From Zerene cesonia (lineage: Eukaryota > Arthropoda > Insecta > Lepidoptera > Pieridae), in assembly GCF_012273895.1 (NCBI RefSeq), contig NC_052122.1:7812001-7876000 (forward strand): a stretch of 64,000 nucleotides of DNA, in the 5' to 3' direction. Below are positions 37,401-52,400 of the stretch, one piece after another. Numbering within the stretch: position 1 is the first letter of the stretch; each line of letters opens with the position of its first letter. Made by a program: the position numbers and the translations under genes. The notes beneath the pieces are model-generated. The model did not search any database. It worked only from the letters and a program-made list of their open reading frames with translations, and was not told the DNA's origin.

Positions 37401-40400
37401 ACGGAACGAGCCTTTAGTATATTATAATAACATAGGAAAAATTGTTAAAATAGTTAATCAACACACGTTAAATATATATATTGTGTAAGTATATTATAAC
37501 ATGTCAACATTGTTTTAGAACCGCTACGAAACTAAGCAACATTAATTAGTCGTACCAGACCTGATCATAACTACTCCCATTTGACCCAAAGAGATAACAC
37601 ACAACACAACTTGTGTAAACAATTAATGTCATCAATTAAGGAACATACATGTAGGTATTACGTGCTAACATCGAAATATTAAAAACATTCACCTAATTTA
37701 TGCATTTTTCTGAAAAACCTTTGTAATGGTGACGATGACTATGAAACAAGCTATATTAGAATGTTTATGTTTTCTATAATATGGACCGACTGTGAAACGC
37801 ATGGCAATTTGATTGCCTTATTTGATTTTCGATGAAATATTATACACACCTATCATCACGTATAATTATTATTTTACTGACGTTATGTAAAAGCTTTCCC
37901 AACAATCTATTTGGATAAATATTGCTTTAAAAGTAACTAGCTTCACTCGCGTTGACTGCAATAATTGTAGGTACATACATCTTGGATTTACGAAAAAGAG
38001 GCATTTTTCACGACTTTAGATATCTACAATAATTTATTTTAGCAAAAAACGACTTTCAAGGACCTATCCAATGACACATATACGCATATCTTATTCAATG
38101 AAATATATTCGCATATAAATTTTCATATCCCAGTAACGTGTGTTAGTAGTCCGCTATTTATTTAATAAAATTTATATTAAATACATTGTCAAAACCCAGT
38201 GGTTTTTATATTAATGACTCACAAAAAAAAATGCAAGCCAAGTGTGAGGTCTAGAAAAGCATTGGAATTACTCTCAAAAAAAATACCTTAATGTACATTA
38301 GTTTATTAATGTAAATTGAAACCTAAACATGTAATTAGGTTTCAACCCACATTTCATGCACAAAATATATTTTTTTATAAGAGTGTCAGATATAGTTATT
38401 TACTAATGACTTAATCGAGTGCAATAATAACAAAGTTCCAAGTTCGCTTTAAAACAAAATCCATGTTCCGTCTCTCTAGCAGCGATGCGCCATATTCATC
38501 ATTGAACTATTAATGAATATCGACAGTCCTTTCACGAGTAGCATGTTCAATAGAAAATAAACCACTATAAATAATATAGAAACTTCTACCATAATCGAAT
38601 TGAATTTTTATTGAAGTGTAGGGTTGTAACGAATTCTTTTCACATTTGGTATCTTTCACAACATACCAAATACTAACATTCATCATTTCATATCATATTT
38701 CATTCTTCATTTCATCATTCCACATTACAAACATCAATCATTTTTGTTTGTCTGTAAAATCTCGTAAATGGTAAACTTTTGCTGAGCAACTAGAAAATTT
38801 CCTTAAAATTTAACGCTCCTCGAGCGAGAATATTTCAACAAGGTTTACCGACTCTGCAACACGCAGTGTTGCTGATATTGGCTCCTCAATATGTTGATTC
38901 AACTTTGTTGGTAAACAAATGTTTACCATAAATAGGCTTTATTGAAAAAAGTCGCCAAAGTTCCAATTTTATGAGTTCGAAAATACAAACTTTGTTCTAT
39001 TCAATGGGTCTACAATTTGATTGATTGTAGTATTCACCATTCAAAATCGCATTTTCGGCCGTGTGAAAAGTACAATATGTAAAGAATTGAAAATGGGGAA
39101 TGACCATGCTTTTTTTCACGCTCCACTCTATGGTACAGGAAATTTTATGACACGCAAAATCTTTATAAAACAAATCTAAAGGTGACTCAAAACTTTTTGA
39201 TTGATACAAGCAGTAGATGTTATAAAATGTAATGACTACCGTAAACATAGAATTTTGGCTTTATAAATACATTTATATTATGTTCTTTGGAATTCATATG
39301 GTTACATACTGCTTTAAAATAATACACTCAACTCCAACATTTATTAATTCTTCTTCTTCTTTTCGAAGCACTTTCGAATGGTCAAAGAAATAATTTACGA
39401 TCAATTCTATCAGTTTCTACAGAAAAGAGCAGATAAGATGCTGTGGTTGGACAAAATCGTTTATACAACATTTTATATTCATTAATGCTATTATAGTATA
39501 TAGTTATATAGATACCATATTACAGTAGGTTCTCGCAACAAGATAAGACTCGTTGAAATCATTATTAATTAATTACATATAAATTATTTCCGAGAAATGT
39601 TACAAATATTAAGTTATGTCACCACTTTTAACGTTGGCTATTGTACCCGATTCATCGAAAATTTAGCTCTATATTAATACCCCTTGAATATCTTGAATAC
39701 TGTCTCATAAAGCACAGATTAAAGGAATCAATCCCTCGCAAAGCGGAGGAAAAATCTCATATATTTTAAGCTAGCAAATACCGGTTCAATGAGGTACTTA
39801 ATGCTTTACTACTCAATATGTTTTCCAGGAATTTTAATAGTGTTTTAGTAATGTGTGTGCATGCGTGGTACTAAATCGGTGACCCCGACGCCCTCTCCGT
39901 CACCTCCTACATTGGTGATCACCTACTGGAGCATCGCAACCGCGTCTCTATTATCGCCTACATTGTTGAACCCAAGAACCGAAGAATCCTCCATTAGGCC
40001 GTCCATTAGGATTTGTAACCGTAGTAATTATGGAGGTTATCTTGATGTGCACCTTAACTGTACCTACGCTTAATGTAGTCACAAAATGGCGGTCGCTTGA
40101 TCAGTGCTATATTCTTCTCCTCGAAATGCTTCAATGGTGATGAGTAGAGGTGTAAAAGCCTAGTCTCATGAACATATGACGAGTCTAGAAAGTGTTTGTA
40201 TGATAAAAATCATATTTCACTTGACAGTCCTGCCTTGAAGTAAAATGAAAGTTTTGCAGTTTCAAAACAGTTTCGTTTATTAAATATTTTCCTCTGACAG
40301 ATGACAATTTGTCGCTAAAATGTCGCTGGGAGTGCTATACATAATACACAATATACCTACTACCTCATTGCTGTTTCATCATGTCGGTTTTGCCGAGCTT

Positions 40401-43400
40401 GCGTTAAAATTGCATAAATTTCTGTAGTTAAATAAATGTTGGTTTCACAAAATAAAAATATTAAAAGCTATTTCAACTGCCGTGCAAATTTGAATATACT
40501 TAATTATCTGTCATTAAGTTTCAGGCTTCGTTTTCCGATTTGTGATTCGATTTATTAAGTTGCAAAAAAGTAGATTTTCAATAAAATTGATATTATAAGC
40601 ATTAAAAACCTTTTTATCTCTTCTTGAAAAAGAAACCAAAAAGTATCCATATTTTACCATTAATTCCAATCCAAGGCTTAGTTAGAAAGTCAGTGCTAGA
40701 TAAATGTTTCAAAGCGATTATTGGAAAATGTACTTAACGATATCTATAAGACGATCCAATCGGTTGCAAAGGCATGATACCAAAATGGTCTCTGCAAAGC
40801 CAAAGACACAAGCCGTGGAGTGTTTGCTCTCCCCAAACGTCCGCCTGAAGGGTTTGGACATCAACAGAGACGACCTCTTTAAGAAGCCATCAAGAACCAA
40901 CGCAAACAATAAAATGCATTTTCAGTTAAAGCATAAATCGTAATTTGACCAAAGCATCCTTACAATGTTCATGGGTCGGGGTTATTAAACTTTCATAAAT
41001 TACACACGTTTTAGGAATTCTGCAAGTTGCATCGGTGGCGTTCATTTTGCTTGCGTTCTTGAAATTTTACAAAACATGAGGAAAGTCTCTGCATAATTCA
41101 AGAGATTCAGAATGAATTTTCTGTACATATTTGTATGCTGTATAGAGCGAACGCTGGCAGAGGGTAAAATGCTTGACATTATGTTACTAATAATAATAAA
41201 AATGTATATACATATACAAATGTATCTAGTGCTATACGGAAATTTTAATTTTATTTTCATATTTATTATATGTATAGATTATCATCTCTGGTACTATTGA
41301 CCACCAAAAACAGTCTGCAGTAGTTTTATTATAATATCAATAATAAGATTATAATAATGATTATAAATAAAACGTTGATACCCGTTTTTGTAAGTCATAT
41401 TTAATAAGCTTAGATTTTACGTTAACAGTTAATAAGGAGGAAACTACAAATGTTTAGTAAGTATTCGTGAATTCAAGTATCTCATTCAAGTCAAACGCCC
41501 ACTTGAATCAAGACTGAGCTTTGCTTTAATAAACAATTAAGAGGGTGCTTCTTGTGTGTTTAATATTTAAGATTGATTGAGATAGATACTGATTTTGTAA
41601 ACATTCAGTCCTTTTATAAGTTCTTATGTAGAATACGATTGCCTACTTAATATTTTAAATGCGACAGTTATTTTGTCTGTCCGTTTGTCTCTTTTTCAGG
41701 CTTAAACCACTGTACTGATTTGGATGAAATGAAATAGTATAAGCAAATAGAAAACGGTAACCGACAATTCCTATTCGGACCAGATGACGATATTTTCGAA
41801 TTCAGCAAAAAAAATCACATCAATCTGTTGAAATCCCACGGAGTTATCGATTAATAAAAAATTCAGACGAATTGTGAACCTTCTTCGTTCTTGGGAATAT
41901 CGGTTGATAAAAAAACAATCTTAATAGTGCGGTTCGATCCCTACAAGCGATTACGGCACCAACCACAAATAATAAGTTTGTCGTACGCTACGACGATCGA
42001 CGAAGATAGAATTCCTGATAGATTTTAGCTATAATTCATGAAACATAAAATATCCCTAGATTTTATTGATGTGTACACGTTGCCGTAAACTGGTAGCATA
42101 AAAACAGTGATCCATAACATAATGCTTAGATTTAAATTAATTATTTTTCGGTAGCTATAATCAATCTAGCTGTTATTACCATCTTACGGCTTCATATATA
42201 TATAATATATAGAAATAAAAGGGATAGGTCACTGAACGTACGAGTTTCGAGATGAAAATTTCCAGAAAGTTACTAGACGGTCGCTAACAACAGATTTTTC
42301 AATAGTAGTCCATCTCGGATATTGCATGTTTGTTTGAATTGCCTTAATTTTATGCGTTACGTATTTGATATGAAATTTGGCGGGTCATTCGACGAGTCGA
42401 GTCCCTAAGCCTTACTGCAGAATCCGTTCTAAAGGGAATTTAGAATTTTTATACTGCAATAAGACGTAGGGCTCTCGCAAAATTCGTGAATGGTTTCATA
42501 TTTTCTGTCCTACAAACTTGAAATCAATTTGGGAGGTAGTTGATACACAGTTAGTAAAAGTCCGTTGAAGAAGGGTTTTTGCAATAGGGCCGGGCCGTGT
42601 AAAAACGCCTGAAGATTTGGGGATCTCGTACGATTGTATTATTTTCATGCCCTGCATTCGTTATCTTATATTTAAAATTCCCGTGTAATAATGTTAGTTA
42701 CCTTACTCTTCCGAAACGGGTGGACCGATATAAATGAAATTTTGTGTGCATATCGGGTAGGTTTAACAATCAGCCAACATATATTTTTTATAACCGTCAA
42801 TAAGAATAAGACATAAGAGCGTTTGCCGAGTCAGCTAGTAATGCTATATACTTGAAGTTCTCGAAGTAAATAGCTATTAGAAGACCGGTAAATTTTGTAA
42901 TAGGGCTGGCCGGTTTTTGTTTATTTGTAATCTACATTTACAGGGCTGCAATCTTAATATTGAGATAGTTAATCTCTGCGAAATGCTTATTAATTTTTGT
43001 TAGTGTTACAAGCTGAAAGTGAGCAGAACGGTTGAATACGTATATATTACGAACAGATGTTATGACAGGGCCGGTTTTCATATAACTTTCTAGCTGTTTG
43101 GCGCAGCCTCGCCCGCGTGTTCAAAGAGAATCTCCATAGAAATGAGATGTTACATCGCTGTAAAAGTAACTTCAGCCACGACCTCACTATCTCCAACCAA
43201 AAGAATCATAACTATTCAAGTAAATATTTTTTTTTTTACAAAACCCCTGACCCAGCCATATGCATATTAATTGCATGTTTGATCCGAAATTTGGCATTCT
43301 CTATCTATGACCGATTTTCATCAATTATAGCTAAAATGTTTTTAAAAATAAATAAACAACTCAATCAAAATCGGACCATCCGTTAGAGAGTTTCGATACA

Positions 43401-46400
43401 AGCAGACAAAGATCGACAAAACATCGCCCCGTTTGGATATGAATAAAAAACAATTTTTTTCGCATTTCTTGTTGGTATGTTCTTACCTATACAACTGTTA
43501 TTCACATATAACCACATCAACTATCAACTTTAAGACACAGTTACGGAAAAATTCCTTTAAACATCAATAATAAGCCCACTGGAAATAAATAATGGCGGAA
43601 GAAAGTGCACAGTCTAGTTTAATTAAGTTTATACCTCTCAATATCTACAGAGGATTGTGCTGGCGACCGATGATGGAGCATTTTCCTCGGGCGATTGCAT
43701 CTCATTGAAGCGATGTTATTTCAAAGATTAATTTTGCCAATACATAAATCTTAGCAAGCATTGAGTATCTATAGTTATGACACCAAATTGTTATAGGAAT
43801 TAATTATTATATTGTTTAGTTCAGCGAAAGTCGTAGTACAAAACTGTTAATATTGTTTAGTTTTACAAAAATCGTCGGCAATGTGACGAATCTATGAAAT
43901 TAGTGCTTTATTTGCAGAAGTTAAATATTCGTTAATCATCTTAATAATTCGGTGAATAAAGTCTATTTTTAAATACACTAGGCATTTTAATTTTAAAGAC
44001 AACAATTAACTGTATACGTTTTCATTAATACGCATAATTAGAGAGAAAATATTGCGATTATTTTCTCGTTGTACAATACAACGAATGAGCCCCATTTCCT
44101 TTGGCCTATGTAGATTGCATCGCCTTTGAAACATTCTACGTCAACAAAAGAATTATAAAGTGGCACAGTGAGCAATATGAGTGGAAATATCAAAAATTCA
44201 TACGCGTAGCGTCGTGCCTACGTCACAATCGTATCGTCGTACACGATTATATCACGTATGTATGTATTGATATCCGCATCCATTATGGAACAATTTCCCG
44301 CGACCACACATGTTTTCCGTTAAGATCCTTATTCCCAATAAAAATTTCTTTATAATTCGCATATAATTTACATAGTAGGTAAATAGGTATTATGTACCTA
44401 AAGGTATCATTTTGACCTTTCCTTGAAATCATGAATATAACACAGAATCCTTATATTAATTGAGGATCATTTGAAATTTTAACGTGAATATTTTAACATA
44501 ATTACAAAAAGGAAAATGGCAGGCAATACAATTTTAATTAAGAAATTTTCTAATAGAATCTAGTATCGTTGAAAGCAAACAAAAGAGAAGGGCGGGATGG
44601 ACTTTTCCTTATTAGTAAAAGTGTGTTCTTAGTCTTGGTAATTTTCAACGCTATTAATGTTTGATGAATGGATAGAAGTTCGATATTAATCTTAAAAGAT
44701 GTTAACTTGAAAAGAAGCGCTTTTAACTTGAAGGTACATTGAAAATGGAGCATACTGTTATGCTCAATTTCAACGTTAGGTGTACGATCGCAATATTAAT
44801 AAGATTTGAGACATAGTATTTTTTGTGTTTGATTTTACGCGAGTATTATACATTTAGAAATTAAACGAACACTTTTCAATCTCCCCGTAAAGTGTTCGAA
44901 ACGTCGGGTTAATAATATAATTAATAAATCGCGTTTAAAATCCGTTAAAAAGTATTTAATTTCTAAAAGATTTGAGACGATAAAGAAATGATAAAATTGC
45001 ACACGTAGATTTATTTTAAATATTCATTTATTAATGATTCATTGTTTATATAAACCATAGAAAAAAGATGATAATCATTTTAACAATGGATTTCGTATAC
45101 AATTAGCGGCCTTATGGCTATAAGCCTTTTCTTCCAGGCGACCGACGGGTAAAGGATAAATACATGTGGTATACATCTGTTATCTGTTCTTGTTATATAT
45201 TTGAGTGTATTCATATGGGACCTTTTTAAATTACTATAACAGATGTGTTTATAACTAATAGGGGCACTCGAGCTAGACGCAACAAAAAGCATTTTCAGTA
45301 TCCTTTGATTGTTCACGCATATAAATTAATTATTAAGGTCTAATGGCCACCCACTATGGCTTATTAATTAAAGAAATTACGGTAAATCGTCGCATCCATC
45401 CAGCGGGGCGCTCGCTTGTATTACACTCAGAATAAATAGAAATAATATTGAATGCAAAGTTGTTTTAAAGCGAAATTGTATACCTTTTTCATTTGAATTG
45501 AAAAAGCTAACAATGTCACATCGAAGCATCGTCCGCCTATGGTTTATATTCTAGCTTCTAGCTCAGCATGACGTTTTGCCGTGGGATCAATCCATATCCA
45601 TAACAAATACTATTTGAACCGGTTCGCCGAATTCACACTCACATGCATAATACCCAGCCTTCGCATATTGAAACGCCATGTAGATACTGGGAACTAGCTG
45701 CATAAATAGAATTCTACTAACACGACGCTTTGACAGCTTATTAACTTTATATGTACAACTGCTACAAAAAGGGTCGGTGTAGAAAACGAAGTGAGAACCT
45801 ACGTTGCTACTTATAAGTCGTTTAAGAATTTCTTTTGAATTAACGATGTTTTTAGTATTTATGTGGTATGTATATAAATATGTTAGGTTAGTTACTTATA
45901 CAGAATGAACTGTTGAGCATAAAGCACAAAATGCTTCTTCAATCAATCAATTATTATTGTTATTACAATCAATTCCAAATAAAAAAAATATGTAAAGACT
46001 ATGAACTGGTCGAAATCTATGCGTTTGAAATTAAATTTAATACTTACTCCTCTGGGAAAGGAGCGGCGCCCTCCTCTTGGCCGGGTGCATTGATGTGGTA
46101 CACGCAGAAATTGTCAAGCACATCTTGCATGTCCTTATGATTGAAAAAGGTCTCAAAACTTAAATCTGTAAACAAATACAAATAGATTATATGAAAATTT
46201 GATTCCTACTACGAAATATCTGAGATGCTTCAAACGCTTTTCTATTTATGAACAGTCGCCTATTGAAACATTGAAAATTGAGAACTTTTGAAAGAATAGA
46301 AAAATTTGACCACGAGGCGGGTTTCGAACCCGCGTTTGCCAAACCGTAGCAAGGCCTAGCCCCGTTCAACTTCAAAATTTCTCATTGGAAATTATTTAAT

Positions 46401-49400
46401 TTTAAGATGTTAAAAGTCCATTATATAAATCTAGGAACGTGTACATTATACAATATCATAATTCAGTTGAAACTTTTTTATCATGCTGTTGCAAGCTATT
46501 AATATACCGCTGACCCCAAAACCAAATTAATATATTTCGATACACTGAACAATTTCGCAACGCATACCAATATGTAAAGTGCAAATCCACAATAATTTTA
46601 TATTTCGCGAAGCATGTCTTGTTGGAAAACCAGATCTCAAGCTGAAGATGCATTTGCTAAGCTGGCATCCAAGTTCGCAGAAAAGTTTTCAATTTTATAT
46701 GAGAATTCGCGCAATATATAAAATTAAAAATTTTATTTTTATATTAAACTTCAATAACTTTAGTTCAGCTCCAATCCGTAAACATGTTAAGTTATTAAGG
46801 AAACAGTCAAAATCTAATGTTTAATTTATTATCTATCAATAACGAATGTCGTCCAGGTAAAATTTAATAAAATTTCCTTGACTTACGTACCAAATTTTTC
46901 ATAAATTTTATAAGTTCAAAGTTTTATAAGTTAAATTTCAGATTTGTTTCAGTTCTGTTAAGTTTCGGGCAGGTTATTATTTAAAGTTATTAAAATATTT
47001 TAATGACACATTTATTTATTTACAAATTCATTTTTAATGTATTTGTTGTACGAACATTTTCGTATCGATAATATACGATAATATTTAACCATTTTAATGT
47101 CCATAACAAGATAAAGACAACTGCTAAGTTTTTCTTATGACATTCATCCTTTATATAATACTTCTAAGGGTTTATATCATAAACTTTATTCGTTTTACAA
47201 AATAATAAATTTGTTTAAAAAATATAGACCGAGGTTGTTTGTGGAAAAGTGAATTAAGTAATTGAATTGACACAGCTCGTTTTAGGTATAGCGTTCAGAA
47301 AGCAATTTGAACAATTCGTTTAGACTGTGTAGTCGGTTTCAATGAAAAGTTATATTTTATTTATAACTAGATGACCGACAAAAGTTTATAATTATTAAAA
47401 TTCACAAATTAAAAATATTGGAAGCTGTTTTTTTTTTTGTTCGTTTGTTTGCGTATAATGCTCTGTAAATAATAAGAAAACTTTTTTAGTGCATTGTAGT
47501 GCAACAATATATAAAAAAACATCTTTTAAAAAGGTAAAATTTATGCAAACATTCTTAAATAAAACGCCGACCAGGAAAGAAGAAACTAAAGCTTTAAATC
47601 GATGTTTCCAAAAACGACCGATGATTTTCATACCGTCATGTTGTAGCTTTTTTTTTTCCTGAGCTACATCCATTACCGTCGATAGAGCACTCAATATTAT
47701 AAAAGACCTAACCATTGGACCCAGCTCGGCTCTGGAATGTCTGGGGCGACTAGAATATAGATAGGAATTAGTTACATAAACCAAAAAGCTCGCTGAAGAT
47801 AAAGCCATTGTCGCTTCGGAATAATGCAGCATTTCTCCAATTCCCTTCGAATGTGTACAGTAAAACATTCTTTGAATTTTAAAATTTGTTATATCTTTAT
47901 TACTAACGAAATTAAATAAATGTATTGGATCCGATTGAGTAATTCTATTATTGAGAAGCTGACGTACACGTAACTTAATATACATAAATTACGTGTCTTA
48001 TTGTTTGTCCGAGTTGGACTCGTAAACTACTCAACCAATTTTAATCAAATTTGCACACCATGTGCAGTTTGATTCAACTTAGAAGATAGGATAGTTTATA
48101 TTATTTCGATAAATGACTGCCCGGGCGGAGCCGGGGAGTACAGCTCTATATATAGTACTAGCTGCACCCCGCGGTTTCACCCGAGTAAATCCGTATCCCG
48201 TAGGAATATCGGGATAAAACGTTGCCTATATTCCAGTTGTCCAGCTATCTACGCACCAAATTTAATTGCAATCGGTTCTGTAGTTTTTGCGTGAAAGAGC
48301 AACAAACACACACACACCCTTAAAAACTTTCGCATTTATAATATTAGTAGGAAGTAGGATAAACAATAGCCTAATGCCATGAAAATGTCAGTACAAATCT
48401 TTCTCGCTACTTTATGATGTCTTCTGTTATCATATTATTATTCATTTAACTATATATTGAGTCTCATAAATTGTATCGACATTCAATTATTTTGTCTTAT
48501 TAATAAAGAGTTTAAAAAAAGTGTAGTTAGCTATTTTGAAACGAGACTGGGGGTCTGACGTCGCTAATACGGTTAATCGAAACAGTATCGATTAAACTGG
48601 TCGAAGTTCATTCCCCATGAGGCGAGGTTTTTAAGCAATTACAAGTGATAAAAAACACGATAGGAGCTTGTACAATATAGGTGATGCTCGAACCGAGAAA
48701 TTTACATAGAATATTTTAATAAACTAGACGCAACTAGACTGAAGGGAGCATTTAATCAGGGTAAAAAGTGTCCTATCAGCAATGCCAGATTATAGCCTGT
48801 ATACCAAATTTCATCAAAATCCGCATGATTATTAATAAGCATGATTGCCAGACAAACATACAAACAAACTTTCAAATTTATAATAGTAGCGAGATGTATT
48901 GTATCAAATGAAGAAATTATATGTGAGTTACATTATTGCATCCATTCAAATTGAAAGTATGACATATAAAAGAAAATACTGCCTTGATTCAAACACGAAT
49001 AGGACACCATCAAAGGTTACACATACAAAGAGATGAAAGTAAATTAGGACCCTCCCCTCATTTGAAATAACGGAAAGCGGACAAAGTAGGAACCAACAGC
49101 TTGTTCATAATAAGGCTTTAAATTGATCGTGAATTCCTTTATGGAAAAATGGTCATTTATTGAAACAGAAGATGTTTGCTATCATAACAATTTTATTTAT
49201 GTCATCTTTTAAATATTATTTTTTTAAAAAGCCTTCTTCCTTCCTATGTACACAGGCCTAATAATGAATATCTATAATAATAATAATGAATAACTTCAAA
49301 TTCCTTTTTTAAATTGTGTCAGCGTGAATATGTAAACAATCAAATATCTAGGTTTACTTTCGCAGAAGACGCTTAACTAGAACAAGTGTCTTCTATTCCA

Positions 49401-52400
49401 ATTAAAACAAATCTCAACGTTCATCGTGATAACAGAGCTTGTCCGTATGACCCAAAATCTTTAAAAGGAGCTTTAAAAGCCAAGCGCTGCTTCAAATTAA
49501 TAAAAAGTAAATAAAATAAAATAGTACCTATATTTTAGTTTGAGTTCGTTGCGATAAAAGGAAAAAACGATCACAAAAACATTCCGAATTCGAATATTGG
49601 TTCTAAACAATACTTCAATATATATAAGCTAATAACTTGGTATACACAGTTTCGTGTCATGGTGCCAAGTGACTTTTGAACATCAGCGAACTTATCTAAA
49701 GTAATAATTTATTTATTCATTTAATTTTCAATAGGTTAGTTAGCATACCTTGTTTTTTAACGTAAAATCCTGAAGAAAAATAAAATAACATGAATTAAAT
49801 GCATCATGTAAAGCAAGCTAACGATAACGTTGAAAGGCTGAAAATCGATAGATTTTGCATAATGAATGCATATGAAACATGTGAAAATGGGTCAGCATTG
49901 TTGTAAAATCTAGATTGTAAAAACAGCTTAAACCCCTTTTGGATCGCTAAAGTCCATTTCAACGAACAATAAAAGAACGCGCCGGCTGCAAGCATTCTTC
50001 TATATTTTCTGTTCCATTAATGTTTGAATGAGAAGACGCCAACACTATACAATGCTATATAACTACGTGGTTATAGATTAATGCTATTGGTCTTCTTTAA
50101 TTGAATTCTTCACAAAATTTTATTATAATTAAAAAATACCCTGATTGCCTTTTGTGTTAAAACGGCCGACATATTATGTTGATTTTGAAATTTGACATAT
50201 ACAGATAATAGTGTACAATATTTAAATAGTCACGCCCTTTCATTTTATATCCACAAAGAAGGAATTGTGAAGAACCTTTAATCCGACCACTACTACCATC
50301 ATGAAAACTGGGTTTTAAACGAAAAAAAAAACAAACTACATCGAAAACGGCAACGACGACGGACAAACACATCAACACGGATATCAACTTCATACTTATA
50401 AAATTCCACTTTTTGATGCAGGTAAGAAATAAATTAAATCGAAGTGTTCCAATCAATTGTGGATTTTAATTAAATATGATCTAACATTAGCCAAGTTTAA
50501 AAACATATATATCAAAAGTTGCCATTGATTTTGAAGAAGTTCTTTTCGTATCTAGAAAATGAATGAGGTATCCAAAGGGTACATAATTTTCTGTACTTGA
50601 CGAAGACACAGGCGTCAACTATTTGTTAATAATATATCGTTGACCCCGTCTGTCTTCTGTTTAAAAGAAGCTTGCTGTCTCATATTTATAAGAATGGCTG
50701 TTACTTTCCGCGCCACAACATCGTGAAATGTAGTATGAAATTCGATGTTGTCATTGGCATGTAGGTACGCTGTGAATAAGAACATCGCATACAAAAATAT
50801 ACTCATTTTCCTCATAACAATAAATTCACAAATTTTGTTAGTGGGTATTTTAATAACTCTGTTTAATCCTATATTTGATTGTTATTATTTCTTAAAACAA
50901 AACTTAGAAAAGACGAATCGAAAGAGAAAAAAAACAATTAAAAATATCTTTAATAAAACGTAGTTTACGTGTGCATAGGACCGTGGATGTTCTAGACAGG
51001 GTAGTGATTAAAACATACTGATGAATGCTTTCCAATCTCTCAGTCATAACAGAATTAACAATTGAAAATAGAAACAGGTAGGTCAAACATATGACCTATT
51101 TTACATCCAAATTAAAAGTAAATAAAACAAAATCGTTCGTTTCATAAAACCGTTAAAATCTTTCACATTTTTATGCAACAGAAACTGCAGATTACATCTA
51201 AATAAATCTGCTGCTATTTAGACATTAAAGGTTATCGATTCGTCCTCATTAATTTCATCAAATCCTCGAATAATGGGTGTTAATAGAGACTGATGAGTCG
51301 ATCAATGCTTCTAGTATTCAAGCAGTATAATTTTAACCACTAGGCCAGTTACTTATGTTTATAAGTAACTGATAATAATAATGATATGATCTTTTATATA
51401 AAAAGAAAAGAAAAAGATGAAGTTAATAATTTTAATGGATAGCAAAGGTCACTGAATGTTACATAACCATCTACGTCTTGGAGTTTTCACGAAAACGAAA
51501 CGCGACGGAAAAGAGGCAGCCTACTAAATCCGTAGCGACGTACCTACTACTTGGAATTACTGAATGAAAAAGTGAATTTACGTAACATTCCCAGTGTTTT
51601 ATTCAGACGCTGTTACGATAATGAATACTAATTAGGACTTATTTTTAAACTCCAATTTTATTTACGAATATACACTGGAATTATTCAATGGTGTGATTTG
51701 TCTGTTTGTATCCGAAACTAGTTATCGTTCTAATTTCATCATGCGACGGTACGCATAAATGGTGAACCCGACTCATTTAGGGATTAGATTTTAGCCGCTT
51801 GTGTTGAATCCTAGCGTTGATTTAATACCGTGTTTGTACTGCTACTGACATTTCATTGAATACGAAGCGAGCATTTATGAATTTTAAGCAGGGTTGGTTA
51901 TTGAACACGCTGCAATACCTTTAATTACGATTATATTGTTATCCATCATGTAGGTAAAATAACTTAAAAGGCTTGAGGTACGAACACCAACATTTTCATG
52001 AGTATTAGTGAAAAATACTACATATGTATGTACTCAGTGTATTTGGTAATAATTGTTCCTAATTGAACAAAAAATTGACAATTAGTAATTTGGTAAACGA
52101 TGCCTTGCCATATTGGGGTAGAAACAATGAAGCCTGAAATCCTATGACGATAGTTTGAAGTTAGTTGATAATTGCCCATTATTGTCGTTACAAACTTGAT
52201 AAAGTCTGTTAAATTGCAAAGTCAGAGTTTAACACAATTGTTAGTATACTTGCTTGTTATTCATTATTATCTGTATAGCGATGGTATACACTTGTAAACC
52301 AGAATCGGCAAACCAGTCATTACGTAAGTCCGTAGCAAGTAACTCGCTCGAATAGACTCTTGCGATAACTGCCTGAAAATGCATTTATGAAGGTTGTTGG

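Larger units (their letters stand above)
27573..46047 (-). other. MESK2: 18.5-kb NDRG intron
   Basis: By far the longest intron, between the exons ending F-P-E and starting Y-T-Y-P-T-L. It contains the hairpin repeat (30521-30660), a Helitron-like element (42664-42838), degenerate dispersed repeats (28.98-29.17, 33.57-33.88, 37.2-37.4, 43.23-43.42 kb), a G-rich tract at 34313-34348 and several unexplained open patches (28.74-28.83, 31.33-31.47, 39.87-40.07, 40.77-40.94 kb). The remainder is featureless AT-rich sequence to my eye. Confidence 0.7.

Noticed and set aside
41928..41945. GGTTCGATCCC, a perfect tRNA B box
   Set aside because: There is no A box at a suitable distance and no cloverleaf, so it is neither a tRNA gene nor a clear SINE.
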